A DNA stretch of 32,198 nucleotides from Sulfurovaceae bacterium (lineage in GTDB: Bacteria; Campylobacterota; Campylobacteria; Campylobacterales; Sulfurovaceae), in NCBI GenBank assembly GCA_016744805.1, contig JADGDQ010000027.1, forward strand, positions 1 to 32,198, in the 5' to 3' direction. A program made the position numbers and the translations under genes. A model generated the notes under the pieces. It saw only the letters and a program-made list of their open reading frames with translations, was not told the DNA's origin and ran no database searches. This document shows positions 8,826-17,480 of this stretch, piece by piece; within the stretch, counting starts at the first letter, position 1, and every line of letters begins with the position of its first letter.

Positions 8826-9386
8826 CTATTTTGTTAGTGAATTAACTGCTTTAATGATAGCTTCGTAGTTTGGTTCGCTATCAACTTTTGCTACGATTTC
8901 TTTGTAAGTTATTTTACCATTTGTATCAACTATATAGACAACTCTCCCAAAAAATCCTTCTAGGTAAGAGGGTGCAGAGATAGTAGCACCATATCGGAGT
9001 GCATGGTTGGCATCTTTGTAGTCTGAGACTGTAGATACATTGGTGATGCTATTATCATGACAAAATCTCTCTATTGCAAATGGTAAATCTTTTGAGACTA
9101 CTGTTACAATAACATTTTTCATCTTAGATATTTTTTCATTAAAAGCTACAGTCTCTAATCTACAGATACCTGTATCAAATGATGGGACAAAAGCAATCAC
9201 TTGTACTTTATTATTTTTTCCACCTATTGTTACTTCCTGAAAGCCTTTATCAACTGCTTGAAAACTTGGTGCTTCATCTCCAATTTTTAATCCTTTGCTG
9301 TTGAGTGTTACCTCTTCACCTTTAAAAGTAACTGTTGTCGACCATAGTGCCGATGTTACCAATAGTAATATCAAAAACTTTTTCAT
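8826..9386 (-). CDS. tpx: Tpx-type thiol peroxidase with an N-terminal signal-like segment
   Basis: This 186 aa atypical 2-Cys peroxiredoxin reduces hydroperoxides with electrons from thioredoxin-like partners. The mature part follows the Tpx pattern: TVTFKGEEVTL, then a peroxidatic Cys in PSFDTGICRLET (C75), and a resolving Cys in RFCHD (C109). The usual Tpx T-x-x-C context reads D-T-G-I-C. Unlike typical Tpx, which begins near TVTF, this protein starts with a MKKFLILLLVTSALWS hydrophobic segment that looks like a Sec signal peptide, suggesting a periplasmic enzyme. AAAGGA lies 6-7 bases before the ATG. It is single and converges on the cyclase gene. Confidence 0.87.
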   Translation of the reverse strand: MKKFLILLLVTSALWSTTVTFKGEEVTLNSKGLKIGDEAPSFQAVDKGFQEVTIGGKNNKVQVIAFVPSFDTGICRLETVAFNEKISKMKNVIVTVVSKDLPFAIERFCHDNSITNVSTVSDYKDANHALRYGATISAPSYLEGFFGRVVYIVDTNGKITYKEIVAKVDSEPNYEAIIKAVNSLTK

Positions 9387-9422
9387 GTTTATCCTTTTAG
9401 TTTATATAAAATGTATTTTATC

Positions 9423-9428
9423 ATTATA
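9423..9428 (-). promoter_or_regulatory. Probable -10 element for tpx
   Basis: TATAAT on the minus strand lies 37 bases upstream of the tpx ATG, giving a leader of about 30 bases that contains the AAAGGA ribosome binding site. No -35 is claimed. Confidence 0.4.
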
Positions 9429-9592
9429 ATCACTATTCTTTACAAATTGAAAGATTTAATTATATACAATCATACTAAATGTGAATATATGGTACTTTTA
9501 TAGAGCTTTAAGGGGTTTGCTTTCTTATTTTAAATAAGTATTGTTAATAAGAATTATATCTCTTAAAAAAGAATGCACTTAAGTAGATAGTG

Positions 9593-9598
9593 TATAAT
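9593..9598 (+). promoter_or_regulatory. -10 element (TG-TATAAT) for patB-htpX-dacB
   Basis: TATAAT preceded directly by TG lies 18 bases before the ATG at 9617. Transcription from it would begin near 9604-9606, downstream of the in-frame GTG at 9590, so that longer reading is unlikely. The leader would be only about 12 bases. Confidence 0.5.
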
Positions 9599-9616
9599 TA
9601 TAATAAAAAGAGTATT

Positions 9617-10798
9617 ATGATAGATGTTACAATAAATCGTCAAAACAGTAATGCTGTCAAGATTGAATCTGCAATGAGTAAGTTTGGAACAACTCATCTT
9701 TTGCCTTTGTGGGTGGCAGATATGGATATAGCCTCTGCTCCTTGTGTTCAAGAGGCAATACGCAAAAGAGCCTTACATCCAATTTATGGCTATACTATCT
9801 ACTCCAAAGAGTATTATCAAAGTATAGAAGATTGGATGCTAAAGAGATTTGGGTTAGTAGTAGATAAAAAATTTATAATCCCTGCCTATGGTGTTGTTCC
9901 TTCTCTTAATTTTTCTATTGAAGCTTTTACACAAATGGGTGATGGAGTGATTGTTCAGACTCCTTTGTATCCTCCTTTTGTGGCATCTGTGCAAAAACAT
10001 AGACGAAAACTATTAGAGAATAGACTTCTCTATAAAAATGACTCTTATAGTATAGATTTTGAAGATTTTGAAGCCAAAGCCAAAGAGGCAAAACTCTTTT
10101 TGTTCTGTTCTCCACATAACCCCACAGGACGAGTTTGGGATAAAGAGGAGCTAGAGAGATTAATTGCAATATGTGAAAAAGAGGAAGTACTTATAGTCTC
10201 TGATGAGATACACTCTGATATTGTATATCAAAAATCTCATCATAGTATGGCGTTACTTGCACCACAAAGAACTATTCTTCTAAATGCACCATCAAAAAGC
10301 TTTAATATAGCTGGTCTAAACACATCTTATGCTATTATCTTCAATCAAAAAATTCGCAAAGCGTATAATAACCAACAGAGAAAAGGTGGCTTTGGAGATG
10401 GAAATATATTTGGTATAGAAGCATTAATCGCTTCCTATACACAAGGAGAGTCTTGGCTTGAAGCACTCAAACTTTATCTCAAAGAAAATATTGATTTTGT
10501 AAATACTTTTTTATCTACACATCATATTCCTATTGTCTCTACAGATACCCAAGCTACTTATCTAATGTGGCTTGATTGTAGTGCTTTGGGATTAGATGAT
10601 AAAGAGTTAGAGAAGTTTTTTGTCTATAAAGCTCAACTAGGACTCAATAGTGGTGTAAGTTTTGGGCGTACTGGGAGTGGCTTTATGCGTTTGAATATTG
10701 CTACATCCAAAGAGGTACTCAAAGAGGCTATGCAAAGACTACACAAAGCCTACAAAAAACTCAAAAATAGTAAAGGAGAACAAAATGGAACAACTTAA
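9617..10798 (+). CDS. patB: PatB/MalY-type PLP-dependent C-S lyase
   Basis: This 393 aa fold-type I aminotransferase-family enzyme belongs to the MalY/PatB group, which cleaves cystathionine or cysteine to release thiol or sulfide, pyruvate and ammonia. Family marks are [11 protein letters not shown] near the N-terminus, [37 protein letters not shown], and the PLP-binding Lys K227 in [12 protein letters not shown]. The ATG at 9617 is preferred over GTG at 9590 because a -10 box overlaps the latter region; only a weak purine-rich RBS precedes the ATG. The end overlaps htpX by 14 bases, so the two are translationally coupled. Exact substrate (cystathionine, cysteine or a methionine analogue) is not determinable. 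Confidence 0.88.
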   Translation: MIDVTINRQNSNAVKIESAMSKFGTTHLLPLWVADMDIASAPCVQEAIRKRALHPIYGYTIYSKEYYQSIEDWMLKRFGLVVDKKFIIPAYGVVPSLNFSIEAFTQMGDGVIVQTPLYPPFVASVQKHRRKLLENRLLYKNDSYSIDFEDFEAKAKEAKLFLFCSPHNPTGRVWDKEELERLIAICEKEEVLIVSDEIHSDIVYQKSHHSMALLAPQRTILLNAPSKSFNIAGLNTSYAIIFNQKIRKAYNNQQRKGGFGDGNIFGIEALIASYTQGESWLEALKLYLKENIDFVNTFLSTHHIPIVSTDTQATYLMWLDCSALGLDDKELEKFFVYKAQLGLNSGVSFGRTGSGFMRLNIATSKEVLKEAMQRLHKAYKKLKNSKGEQNGTT

Positions 10799-11615
10799 AA
10801 CCTATGCTCTGATGATAGGGTTAACACTTGTTTTTATCTGGTTTGGTGGTATGGTTGGTGGACAGATGGGTATGATAGTTGCCTTTTTATTTGCAATGGG
10901 AACCAACTTTTATGCCTACTACTATAGTGACCAACAAGTTTTAAAACACTATAATGCAATTTTAGTCACAAGAAGCTCTGCAAGAGAACTCTATGATATG
11001 GTTGATAGACTTACCAAGAGAGCCTCTCTGCCTATGCCACAACTCTATATTATACCAGACCCTATACCCAATGCTTTTGCTACAGGCAGAGATTACGACC
11101 ACGCTGCGGTGGCTGTGACACAAGGGCTTTTAGACCTTCTTGATGAAGAAGAGGTAGAGGGGGTAATTGCCCATGAACTTAGCCATATAAAGCACTATGA
11201 TATGCTTATAGGTACAATAGCTGCTTCACTTGCTGGGGCTATTGCTATGCTTGCAAATTTTGGTATGTTTTTTGGAGGCAATGAGAGAGAGCGACCAAAT
11301 CCTATTGTGATGATTGCTATGGTGATTATTATGCCTATGGCTGCAACACTTATACAGATGACAGTGAGTCGTAGTAGAGAGTTCTTGGCAGATGAGGGAG
11401 CAGCTAGAATGACAGGACATCCTGAGTGGCTACAAAGAGCTTTGGTAAAACTAGATAACTATGCACACCAAGGTGTACTCCACGAGGCAGACCCACAAAC
11501 TGCTCATATGTTTATAATCAATCCCTTTTCAGGTGTCAAGCAGAATTTTCAAAATCTCTTTAGCACACACCCAACAACTCAAGACCGCATAGATAGACTT
11601 GAATTGTTAAAATAA
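10785..11615 (+). CDS. htpX: HtpX membrane zinc metalloprotease
   Basis: HtpX is an inner-membrane M48 protease that degrades misfolded membrane proteins. The 276 aa protein has two N-terminal transmembrane helices (about 8-23 and 28-46), the zinc motif HELSH (130-134), two more hydrophobic helices (about 140-160 and 174-193), and the third-ligand motif SREFLADE with E199. An in-frame ORF extends upstream to 10698, but the ATG at 10785 has AAAGGAGAA ending 4 bases before it, a strong RBS inside the end of patB. The extension would be an out-of-frame copy of patB coding sequence. It lies in a probable operon with patB and dacB. Confidence 0.95.
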   Translation: MEQLKTYALMIGLTLVFIWFGGMVGGQMGMIVAFLFAMGTNFYAYYYSDQQVLKHYNAILVTRSSARELYDMVDRLTKRASLPMPQLYIIPDPIPNAFATGRDYDHAAVAVTQGLLDLLDEEEVEGVIAHELSHIKHYDMLIGTIAASLAGAIAMLANFGMFFGGNERERPNPIVMIAMVIIMPMAATLIQMTVSRSREFLADEGAARMTGHPEWLQRALVKLDNYAHQGVLHEADPQTAHMFIINPFSGVKQNFQNLFSTHPTTQDRIDRLELLK

Positions 11616-11638
11616 TATTACCACTAGGAAAAAACTTA

Positions 11639-13381
11639 ATGATAAAAAAAATACATCTACTCCTACTTATCTCTCTACTAATAACAGCACTTAGTGCAGA
11701 GAGGCTTCCTCCTGCTCTCTCAAATATGATTGCAAAAAGTGGTCTTAAAAGTAGCGAACTTGGTATCTATATCAAAGAGACAAAACGAGACAAAATTATA
11801 GCTGCTCTGAATATAGACAATTCATTTCTTCCTGCCTCTGTGATTAAGGTCTATAGTGCCTATGCTATCTTGCTTGAACTAGGATATGAGTACCGTTGGG
11901 CTACAAATTTTTACTATACAGGTGGCTATAATAATGGGGCTATTGGAGACCTTATTGTCCAAGCTCAAGGCGACCCTACATTAAGAAACTCTCATATTCC
12001 ATCTATTGTCAAAGCTCTTAAAAAAAGAGGTATAAAAAAGATTAAAAGAAATATAGTTATTGATAGAGAGTACTTCAAAGTACCCAAGAGAGATAGTTCA
12101 CATTTTGATAAAAATATCTATAGTGCCTACAATGCGATGCCTGATGCTTTGATGTTTAATGAGCATGTGAGTAGATTTTCACTCTATCCTAAAGGCGGTA
12201 AATATCAAGTTGTCAAACAGATACCAGGGAGTAGTTATAAGGTCTCTAATAATATTAAGGTAGTCAATGGCTCTTGCAAAGGGAGTAGAGCTACACCTAT
12301 TATTACAGTCAACCATACAAACGCAACACCTATCTTACAGCTCTCTGGTAAACTCTCAAAACAGTGTAAAAAACGCTCTTATCGCTACATTATTACCAAA
12401 CCTTACAAAGAGTTCTATGAAGCACTCAAAAATGAACTTCGGAGACAAGGTATCTCGTATAAAGGAAAAATGAAGTTAGGAAAAGTCATACGAGGAGCCA
12501 AAAAAGTCCATACCCACTACTCAGATACACTAGAAAATATTATCTCCAAAACTTCCAAAAAGAGTAATAATGTTTTTGCTCGACACCTTCTTTTGACACT
12601 TGGTGCAAAAATTTATGGAGCCCCTGCAAACCTAAACAAAGGGCGTAGAGCTGTAGAGAAGATACTCAATAGATACCATCTTCTCCACTCTTCTGAAACT
12701 TGTATAGATAATGGATGTGGTCTCTCTAGGGAGTCTCGAATTACTGCTCGTAGTATGGCCAAAGTATTAGACCATGCATACAAAAGTTATGGTAATCGCT
12801 GGATGCAGACACTCTCAATAGCAGGAAAAGATGGCACAATTAGACGAAGGTTTGCACATACAAAAGTCAAAAATAGAGCTTGGATGAAGACAGGAACACT
12901 CAACAGAGTCAAAAATATATCAGGCTACCTTTTGAGTAAATCTAATAGACTCTATACTGTAGTGATACTTGTCAATAGTAAAAGAGCCAAATGGATGGGT
13001 GCAAAACTACAAAATGATATTATGAAATGGTTAGTAACCTACAAAGATGAGACTCCTTATGATACACAAGATATGCTACCAATAGAATCAAAACCAAAAA
13101 AGTCTCTTTGGGATTTTGGAAAGATAGGATTACCAACATCAACTATTTTAATAGATGCTAGAGATAAAAAAGAGTATTTTGTACAGGTAGGCTCATTTAC
13201 AACCACTCCAAGTAAAGACTTCTTAGAGCGACTTACTACATCAGGGTTTCATTATAAAATAATCAAACAACAAGGATATAATAAAGTAATGGTTGGTCCC
13301 TATAAAGACTCTATAGAGGCAACAAAAGCTCTCAAAGTACTCAAACTCCTCTCGGCAGGAGCCTATATTTCAGAGCTTTAA
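11639..13381 (+). CDS. dacB: PBP4-type D-Ala-D-Ala carboxypeptidase/endopeptidase with C-terminal SPOR domain
   Basis: This 580 aa periplasmic protein trims or cleaves peptidoglycan cross-links. A Sec signal peptide (about 1-20, ending ALSA) precedes a class C penicillin-binding core: catalytic SVIK (67-70), SNN (309-311) and KTGT (417-420), with the inserted domain between first and second motifs that typifies DacB/PBP4. A linker (about 470-508) leads to a SPOR domain (about 511-580), EYFVQVGSF...KVMVGPYKDS. SPOR domains bind denuded septal glycans, so this enzyme is probably directed to the division site. E. coli DacB has no SPOR domain. It follows htpX by 23 bases; AGGA is the likely RBS. 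It converges on the DAHP synthase gene with only 4 bases between stops. Confidence 0.92.
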   Translation: MIKKIHLLLLISLLITALSAERLPPALSNMIAKSGLKSSELGIYIKETKRDKIIAALNIDNSFLPASVIKVYSAYAILLELGYEYRWATNFYYTGGYNNGAIGDLIVQAQGDPTLRNSHIPSIVKALKKRGIKKIKRNIVIDREYFKVPKRDSSHFDKNIYSAYNAMPDALMFNEHVSRFSLYPKGGKYQVVKQIPGSSYKVSNNIKVVNGSCKGSRATPIITVNHTNATPILQLSGKLSKQCKKRSYRYIITKPYKEFYEALKNELRRQGISYKGKMKLGKVIRGAKKVHTHYSDTLENIISKTSKKSNNVFARHLLLTLGAKIYGAPANLNKGRRAVEKILNRYHLLHSSETCIDNGCGLSRESRITARSMAKVLDHAYKSYGNRWMQTLSIAGKDGTIRRRFAHTKVKNRAWMKTGTLNRVKNISGYLLSKSNRLYTVVILVNSKRAKWMGAKLQNDIMKWLVTYKDETPYDTQDMLPIESKPKKSLWDFGKIGLPTSTILIDARDKKEYFVQVGSFTTTPSKDFLERLTTSGFHYKIIKQQGYNKVMVGPYKDSIEATKALKVLKLLSAGAYISEL

Positions 13382-13385
13382 GACT

Positions 13386-14726
13386 TTAACCTTTGAGTGA
13401 ATCACTTACCATAAATGCTAACTCTAAGGCTTGATTTGCATTGAGTCTTGGGTCACATTGTGTATGGTATCTACTCGCTAAATCTTCTGCTGTAATTGCA
13501 CATGATTGGCTTCCTGTACATTCAGTAACATTTTCACCAGTCATCTCCAAATGAATACCACCTGCTATAGTACCTTCATTTTCATGGATAGCAAAAAATT
13601 GTCTTACTTCAGTAAGAATATTATCAAAGTCTCTAGTTTTATATCCAGAAGAACTCTTCTCTACATTCCCATGCATAGGATCACAACTCCAAACTACATG
13701 TCTACCTTCTTGCTGTACTTTGCGTAAAAGAGCAGGGAAATGATCTTCAACTTTGTTGGCACCCATACGAACTATTAGGTTAAGTCTTCCCTCTTCATTA
13801 TTTGGGTTGAGTGCATCAATAAGCTCAATAAGCTCATCTTCTTGCATACTTGGTCCTACTTTACAACCAATAGGATTATGGATGCCACGGAAAAATTCTA
13901 CATGTGCTTCATCTAACTTACGCGTTCTATCACCAATCCAAAGCATATGAGCAGAACAATCATACCAATCATTAGTAATACTATCTTTTCGAGTTAATGC
14001 CTCTTCATAATTAAGCAAAAGTGCTTCATGGGAAGTATACAGTGTTGTTTGATGCAATTGTGGTGTATTGTCTGTGTTAATACCACATGATTCAATAAAC
14101 TTCATAGATCTTCCTATCTTATCACTTAACTCTTCATACTTAAGACCTAGAGGATTATTTTTGATAAAATCAAGATTCCATCTATGGACTTCATTCAAAT
14201 CAGCTAAACCACCACGAGAAAATGCTCGAACAAGATTCAGCGTAGCAGCAGATTGATTATATGCCTGAATAAGTTTCATAGGGTCTGGAATACGACTTGC
14301 TTCATCAAAAGCTACATCATTTACAATATCTCCTCTATAGCTAGGAAGATCAATTCCATTGATACTCTCAAAATCACTTGAACGAGGTTTTGCAAACTGT
14401 CCAGCTAATCGTCCTACTTTTACTACAGGTTTTTCACCTGAAAATGTCATAACAACTGCCATTTGAAGCATAAGCTTAAAGAGGCTTTGAATATTTTGTG
14501 CGTTAAAGGCATTAAAGCTCTCAGCACAATCTCCACCCTGAAGTAAAAAGGCTTCACCTCGCCCTACGCGTGCAAGATCTGCTTTGAGGTTTCGTGCTTC
14601 ACCTGCAAAAATCAAAGGTGGATAGCTTGCTAATTGTTCCTCAACCTTTTTTAATAACTCTTGATTTTGATATGTTGGTTGTTGCTTAATTGGAAAATTT
14701 CTCCAGCTACTTGGACTCCAGCTCAT
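13386..14726 (-). CDS. Class II (plant-type) 3-deoxy-7-phosphoheptulonate (DAHP) synthase
   Basis: This 446 aa enzyme condenses phosphoenolpyruvate and erythrose-4-phosphate, the first step of the shikimate pathway. Class II hallmarks are [18 protein letters not shown] at the N-terminus, [11 protein letters not shown] with the metal-binding Cys, [14 protein letters not shown], a [12 protein letters not shown] loop, WSCDPMHGN with a metal His, [15 protein letters not shown] with a metal Glu, and [12 protein letters not shown] with a metal Asp. Class I enzymes (AroF/G/H of E. coli) are about 100 aa shorter and lack these blocks. AAGGAT stands 5 bases before the ATG. Feedback control cannot be read; no extra regulatory domain is fused. 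Single gene. Confidence 0.96.
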   Translation of the reverse strand: MSWSPSSWRNFPIKQQPTYQNQELLKKVEEQLASYPPLIFAGEARNLKADLARVGRGEAFLLQGGDCAESFNAFNAQNIQSLFKLMLQMAVVMTFSGEKPVVKVGRLAGQFAKPRSSDFESINGIDLPSYRGDIVNDVAFDEASRIPDPMKLIQAYNQSAATLNLVRAFSRGGLADLNEVHRWNLDFIKNNPLGLKYEELSDKIGRSMKFIESCGINTDNTPQLHQTTLYTSHEALLLNYEEALTRKDSITNDWYDCSAHMLWIGDRTRKLDEAHVEFFRGIHNPIGCKVGPSMQEDELIELIDALNPNNEEGRLNLIVRMGANKVEDHFPALLRKVQQEGRHVVWSCDPMHGNVEKSSSGYKTRDFDNILTEVRQFFAIHENEGTIAGGIHLEMTGENVTECTGSQSCAITAEDLASRYHTQCDPRLNANQALELAFMVSDSLKG

Positions 14727-14799
14727 TGTCTATCCTTAAAATAAATTTGATGATTATACCTAAAAAAAAGAAATTTTTAGTAACTATTAAACCATATTT

Positions 14800-15507
14800 T
14801 TATTTTTTGGCTACGAATGTTACAAAATTTGCCCACTGAAAAAGAGTATTAACCTCTTTAAATCCTGCATCTTTACACATTTGTATATTCTCTTCAATAG
14901 TAAAAGGTATTAAAACATTCTCTAAAGCTTCTCTTTTTTGAGCTATTTCATACTCGCTATACCCTTGCTCTTTTTTATATTTATAATAAATATCAATACA
15001 GTTTTTATCTAGTTTTTTATCTTTAAAAACTACTTTTTCAGAGAAGATAAAAACCCCATTATCAAGCATACCTTTAGCAATATTTTTTACTAAGTTTGTG
15101 CGTTGTATAGGACGAATAAATTGCAAAGTATAGTTAGCTACAACTATCTCTTCATTAGAGTAGTTATATTCTAACATATCTGCGTAAGAGAGTTCTATAT
15201 TTGCTCCAAAAGCATAACATTTTTGCTCTGCTCTTTTAAGCATTGCATAAGAGTTATCAATCCCTTTAAGAGACATTTTAGCATCCATTTTACTATGGAG
15301 TTCTAGTAAAAATTTTGCTGTAGATGAACCCAAATCAAGTACTTTTTTCTTATCTACTTGTTGGGTTAGTATGAGTGATATAATAAGCTTTTGTACCTCA
15401 TTATAAAATGGTACAGATCGAGACAACATATCATCAAATACAGAAGCAACAGACTCATCAAATTCAAACTGCTTTGAAATAGGCTGAGTAAACAGTTTAT
15501 CTTTCAT
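14800..15507 (-). CDS. cmoA: Carboxy-SAM synthase CmoA
   Basis: CmoA converts SAM and prephenate into carboxy-SAM, used by CmoB to make cmo5U at wobble position 34 of tRNAs. The 235 aa are close to the family's usual 245. Diagnostic blocks are [22 protein letters not shown] at residues 14-35 (CmoA reads VFDxxVAxVFxxMxxRSVPxY), the SAM loop [11 protein letters not shown], and [14 protein letters not shown] in place of the classical NPPY-type motif. The end SEKVVF...[13 protein letters not shown] also matches. No cmoB is seen nearby. The ATG has only a weak purine-rich RBS; the gene starts 19 bases after the upstream lipoprotein gene's stop and is probably co-transcribed. Confidence 0.92.
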   Translation of the reverse strand: MKDKLFTQPISKQFEFDESVASVFDDMLSRSVPFYNEVQKLIISLILTQQVDKKKVLDLGSSTAKFLLELHSKMDAKMSLKGIDNSYAMLKRAEQKCYAFGANIELSYADMLEYNYSNEEIVVANYTLQFIRPIQRTNLVKNIAKGMLDNGVFIFSEKVVFKDKKLDKNCIDIYYKYKKEQGYSEYEIAQKREALENVLIPFTIEENIQMCKDAGFKEVNTLFQWANFVTFVAKK

Positions 15508-15526
15508 TGATATTTATCTACAAACT

Positions 15527-15934
15527 CTATTTATCAAGTATACTTGTAGCTATAAAACTAAACTCATAATGGTTATTAGGATATTTTTCTAATCCTGCAT
15601 TTACAAATGCCTCTTTTGTTACATTACCTTCCCAAAGACTATAAGTTGATTCTTTAAACCATTGTCTATTATCATTAGGTACTTTTAAATCCATTCTAGT
15701 ATATTTGGGATTACTTTTTACATCTGCACCTACTTGTTTCATTACAAGACTATAAGCCGTTGATTTTTCTTTGTCACTCATTGATGCTTTTGTATTTTGT
15801 CTTATCTGAGTGGGTGTAAGTTTTGGTGGAGCAGGAGCCACTTCTACTTGAGAGTTGTTTACACAGCCTGTTAAGCTCAATCCTATAACAACAAATAAAG
15901 CTGTTATTAATGTTTTTTGTTTCATTATAAGCAT
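15527..15934 (-). CDS. Small hypothetical lipoprotein
   Basis: This 135 aa protein has a lipoprotein signal peptide: a basic start, hydrophobic core, and lipobox LTGC with acylated C24. The mature part begins with a proline-rich linker (VEVAPAPPKLTPTQIRQ), then a compact domain containing NRQWFKESTYSLWEGNVTKEAF. I do not recognise the family. The first ATG (15934) has AAGGA at a 6-base spacing and is preferred over the Met three codons later. It sits upstream of cmoA, but a functional link is not obvious. Confidence 0.75.
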   Translation of the reverse strand: MLIMKQKTLITALFVVIGLSLTGCVNNSQVEVAPAPPKLTPTQIRQNTKASMSDKEKSTAYSLVMKQVGADVKSNPKYTRMDLKVPNDNRQWFKESTYSLWEGNVTKEAFVNAGLEKYPNNHYEFSFIATSILDK

Positions 15935-16064
15935 AAAAATTCCTTGAAATTGTGTTAAATTACCACAAGTATAACATAGGAGAGTATAAAACTTCTTGAT
16001 ATAGTTACTTTAATGAAAGCTCCCATTGGTTAAAATAGAGGCTTATTTAAATTAAAGGATTAAA

Positions 16065-16607
16065 ATGAAAATATTTAAAAGTACACTTGTATTTTTGGTA
16101 GTATTTGGACTTAGTAGTCTTCTTCAAGCAAAAACAGCAGAGGTAATTGATACACAAGCAAATACTTCTCTTGTCAATTTTAGTAAAGAGGTACAAGGTT
16201 CACAAACCTTTTTGGACAAAAATGCAAAAGGATATTTAATCTTTCCTGAAGTTCTAAAAGCTGGTGTAGGTATTGGTGGAGAGTATGGCGAAGGTGTTTT
16301 GCGTATCAATGGTAAAAGTGTTCAATACTATAGCACTGCTTCTGCATCTATAGGGCTACAGTTTGGTGTACAAAGTAAATCTATTATAGTTGCATTCCTA
16401 ACAGAGAAAGCATTAGCTGATTTTCAAAAAGGCGATGGATGGAAAGTAGGTGTTGATGGTTCAGTAGCACTTATTGAGTGGGGTACAGGCAAAGATATTA
16501 GCAATACAACTTTTTCTCAACCAGTTATTGGTTTTATCTATGGAAACAAAGGTTTGATGTATAACTTAACAATTGAAGGTAGTAAATTTACAAAAATTGT
16601 TAGATAG
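16065..16607 (+). CDS. Exported SYLF (YSC84-like) lipid-binding domain protein
   Basis: This 180 aa protein starts with a Sec signal peptide (about 1-22, ending LLQA) and is otherwise a single SYLF/YSC84 domain. Typical blocks are AKGYLIFPEVLKAGVGIGGEYGEGVL, followed by SASIGLQFGVQSKSIIVAFLTEKAL, then VGVDGSVALIEWGTG and a final GFIYGNKGLMYNLTIEGSKFTKI. SYLF domains bind phosphoinositides in eukaryotes; in bacteria the ligand and role are not settled. AAAGGAT lies 4 bases before the ATG. The stop abuts that of the convergent radical SAM gene with no intervening base. Confidence 0.88.
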   Translation: MKIFKSTLVFLVVFGLSSLLQAKTAEVIDTQANTSLVNFSKEVQGSQTFLDKNAKGYLIFPEVLKAGVGIGGEYGEGVLRINGKSVQYYSTASASIGLQFGVQSKSIIVAFLTEKALADFQKGDGWKVGVDGSVALIEWGTGKDISNTTFSQPVIGFIYGNKGLMYNLTIEGSKFTKIVR

Positions 16608-17477
16608 TCATTTATTGAATCTATCTTTATAGCTACACCGTTGGCATAACTCCTCGGTGGCTATACCATTTTTAAATCCATCTATCATTTTTTTACTGAT
16701 AGTACTTTTTAGTATTGTATCTAAACTCTCTTTTTCTAAATTTCCTAACTCTATAACGGCATTAGCATCCAAACAACACGGCACCACTCGTCCATCAACC
16801 AAAATAGCAATATGCGAGCTTAACCCTTGACATGTCCCATTACCATACAGGGGATTATCCAAAGATGGCCACTCAAAATAGTTATCAAAATGTAACAATA
16901 TTTTATTAGCTATACGAATACTTTTAGGACGATTTCTATAAACTTCTTCTAAAGTTATTTTTAAAGGGAAATAGTCTGCTATATACTTAAAAAGAGTACT
17001 ATTAAATGCCTTTTCACTCATATCCTCATCTAAATTCCAGAGCCTTAAATTTAGAAATAAATCTGCATCTTGTGCTAGTTTCTCTTGACAAAGCTCTATT
17101 ATAGGTTTAAGGTATTGATTAAAAGTTAACATAGTATCATTTTTGTTATAACTATTTAAAGAGATATTAATCTGCTTTACTGCTGGATGAAAAAGTGTTT
17201 TTGTGGAGTGTTTTTTAAGATAATATCCACTTGTAGTAAGCAGTGCTTTCATATTATATTTTTGAAGAATATCAAGATAGGCATGTAATTTATTTATTCT
17301 CAAAGGGTCACCCATTACATGACAAGCAATCTCTTTGGTATATTTTTTTGCTTGGACAATAATAGATTCAAAAAAAGATAGAGAAATCTGTTGAGGTATA
17401 ACTGTAGCACTTGGACAAAAAGAACATTGTAACCCACACTCATTTGTTAGTTCAATATAGATACGATGAAATTTCAT
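16608..17477 (-). CDS. Radical SAM/SPASM domain protein of unknown substrate
   Basis: This 289 aa protein has the radical SAM motif CxxxCxxC (C14, C18, C21) in ELTNECGLQCSFCPS, a middle core with HVMGDPL (glycyl-radical-like SAM contact region) and TTSGYYL, and a C-terminal SPASM region: GTCQG, LVDGRVVPCCLDANAVIELGNLEKESLDTI and ELCQRC. SPASM cysteines bind one or two auxiliary Fe-S clusters; members modify ribosomal peptides, enzymes or RNA-linked substrates. It starts 3 bases after the stop of the exported cysteine-rich gene, so the two are one transcriptional unit and that protein is a candidate partner, although localisation argues against direct modification after export. Family is certain; substrate unknown. 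Confidence 0.88.
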   Translation of the reverse strand: MKFHRIYIELTNECGLQCSFCPSATVIPQQISLSFFESIIVQAKKYTKEIACHVMGDPLRINKLHAYLDILQKYNMKALLTTSGYYLKKHSTKTLFHPAVKQINISLNSYNKNDTMLTFNQYLKPIIELCQEKLAQDADLFLNLRLWNLDEDMSEKAFNSTLFKYIADYFPLKITLEEVYRNRPKSIRIANKILLHFDNYFEWPSLDNPLYGNGTCQGLSSHIAILVDGRVVPCCLDANAVIELGNLEKESLDTILKSTISKKMIDGFKNGIATEELCQRCSYKDRFNK

Positions 17478-17480
17478 ATT

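Noticed and set aside
9539-9560. Fur-like AT-rich repeat upstream of patB
   Set aside because: TATTGTTAATAAGAATTATA only loosely resembles a Fur box, and AT-rich intergenic DNA gives such matches by chance.
10698-10784. HtpX start upstream at 10698
   Set aside because: This stretch is the end of patB read in another frame; AAAGGAGAA correctly positions the ATG at 10785.
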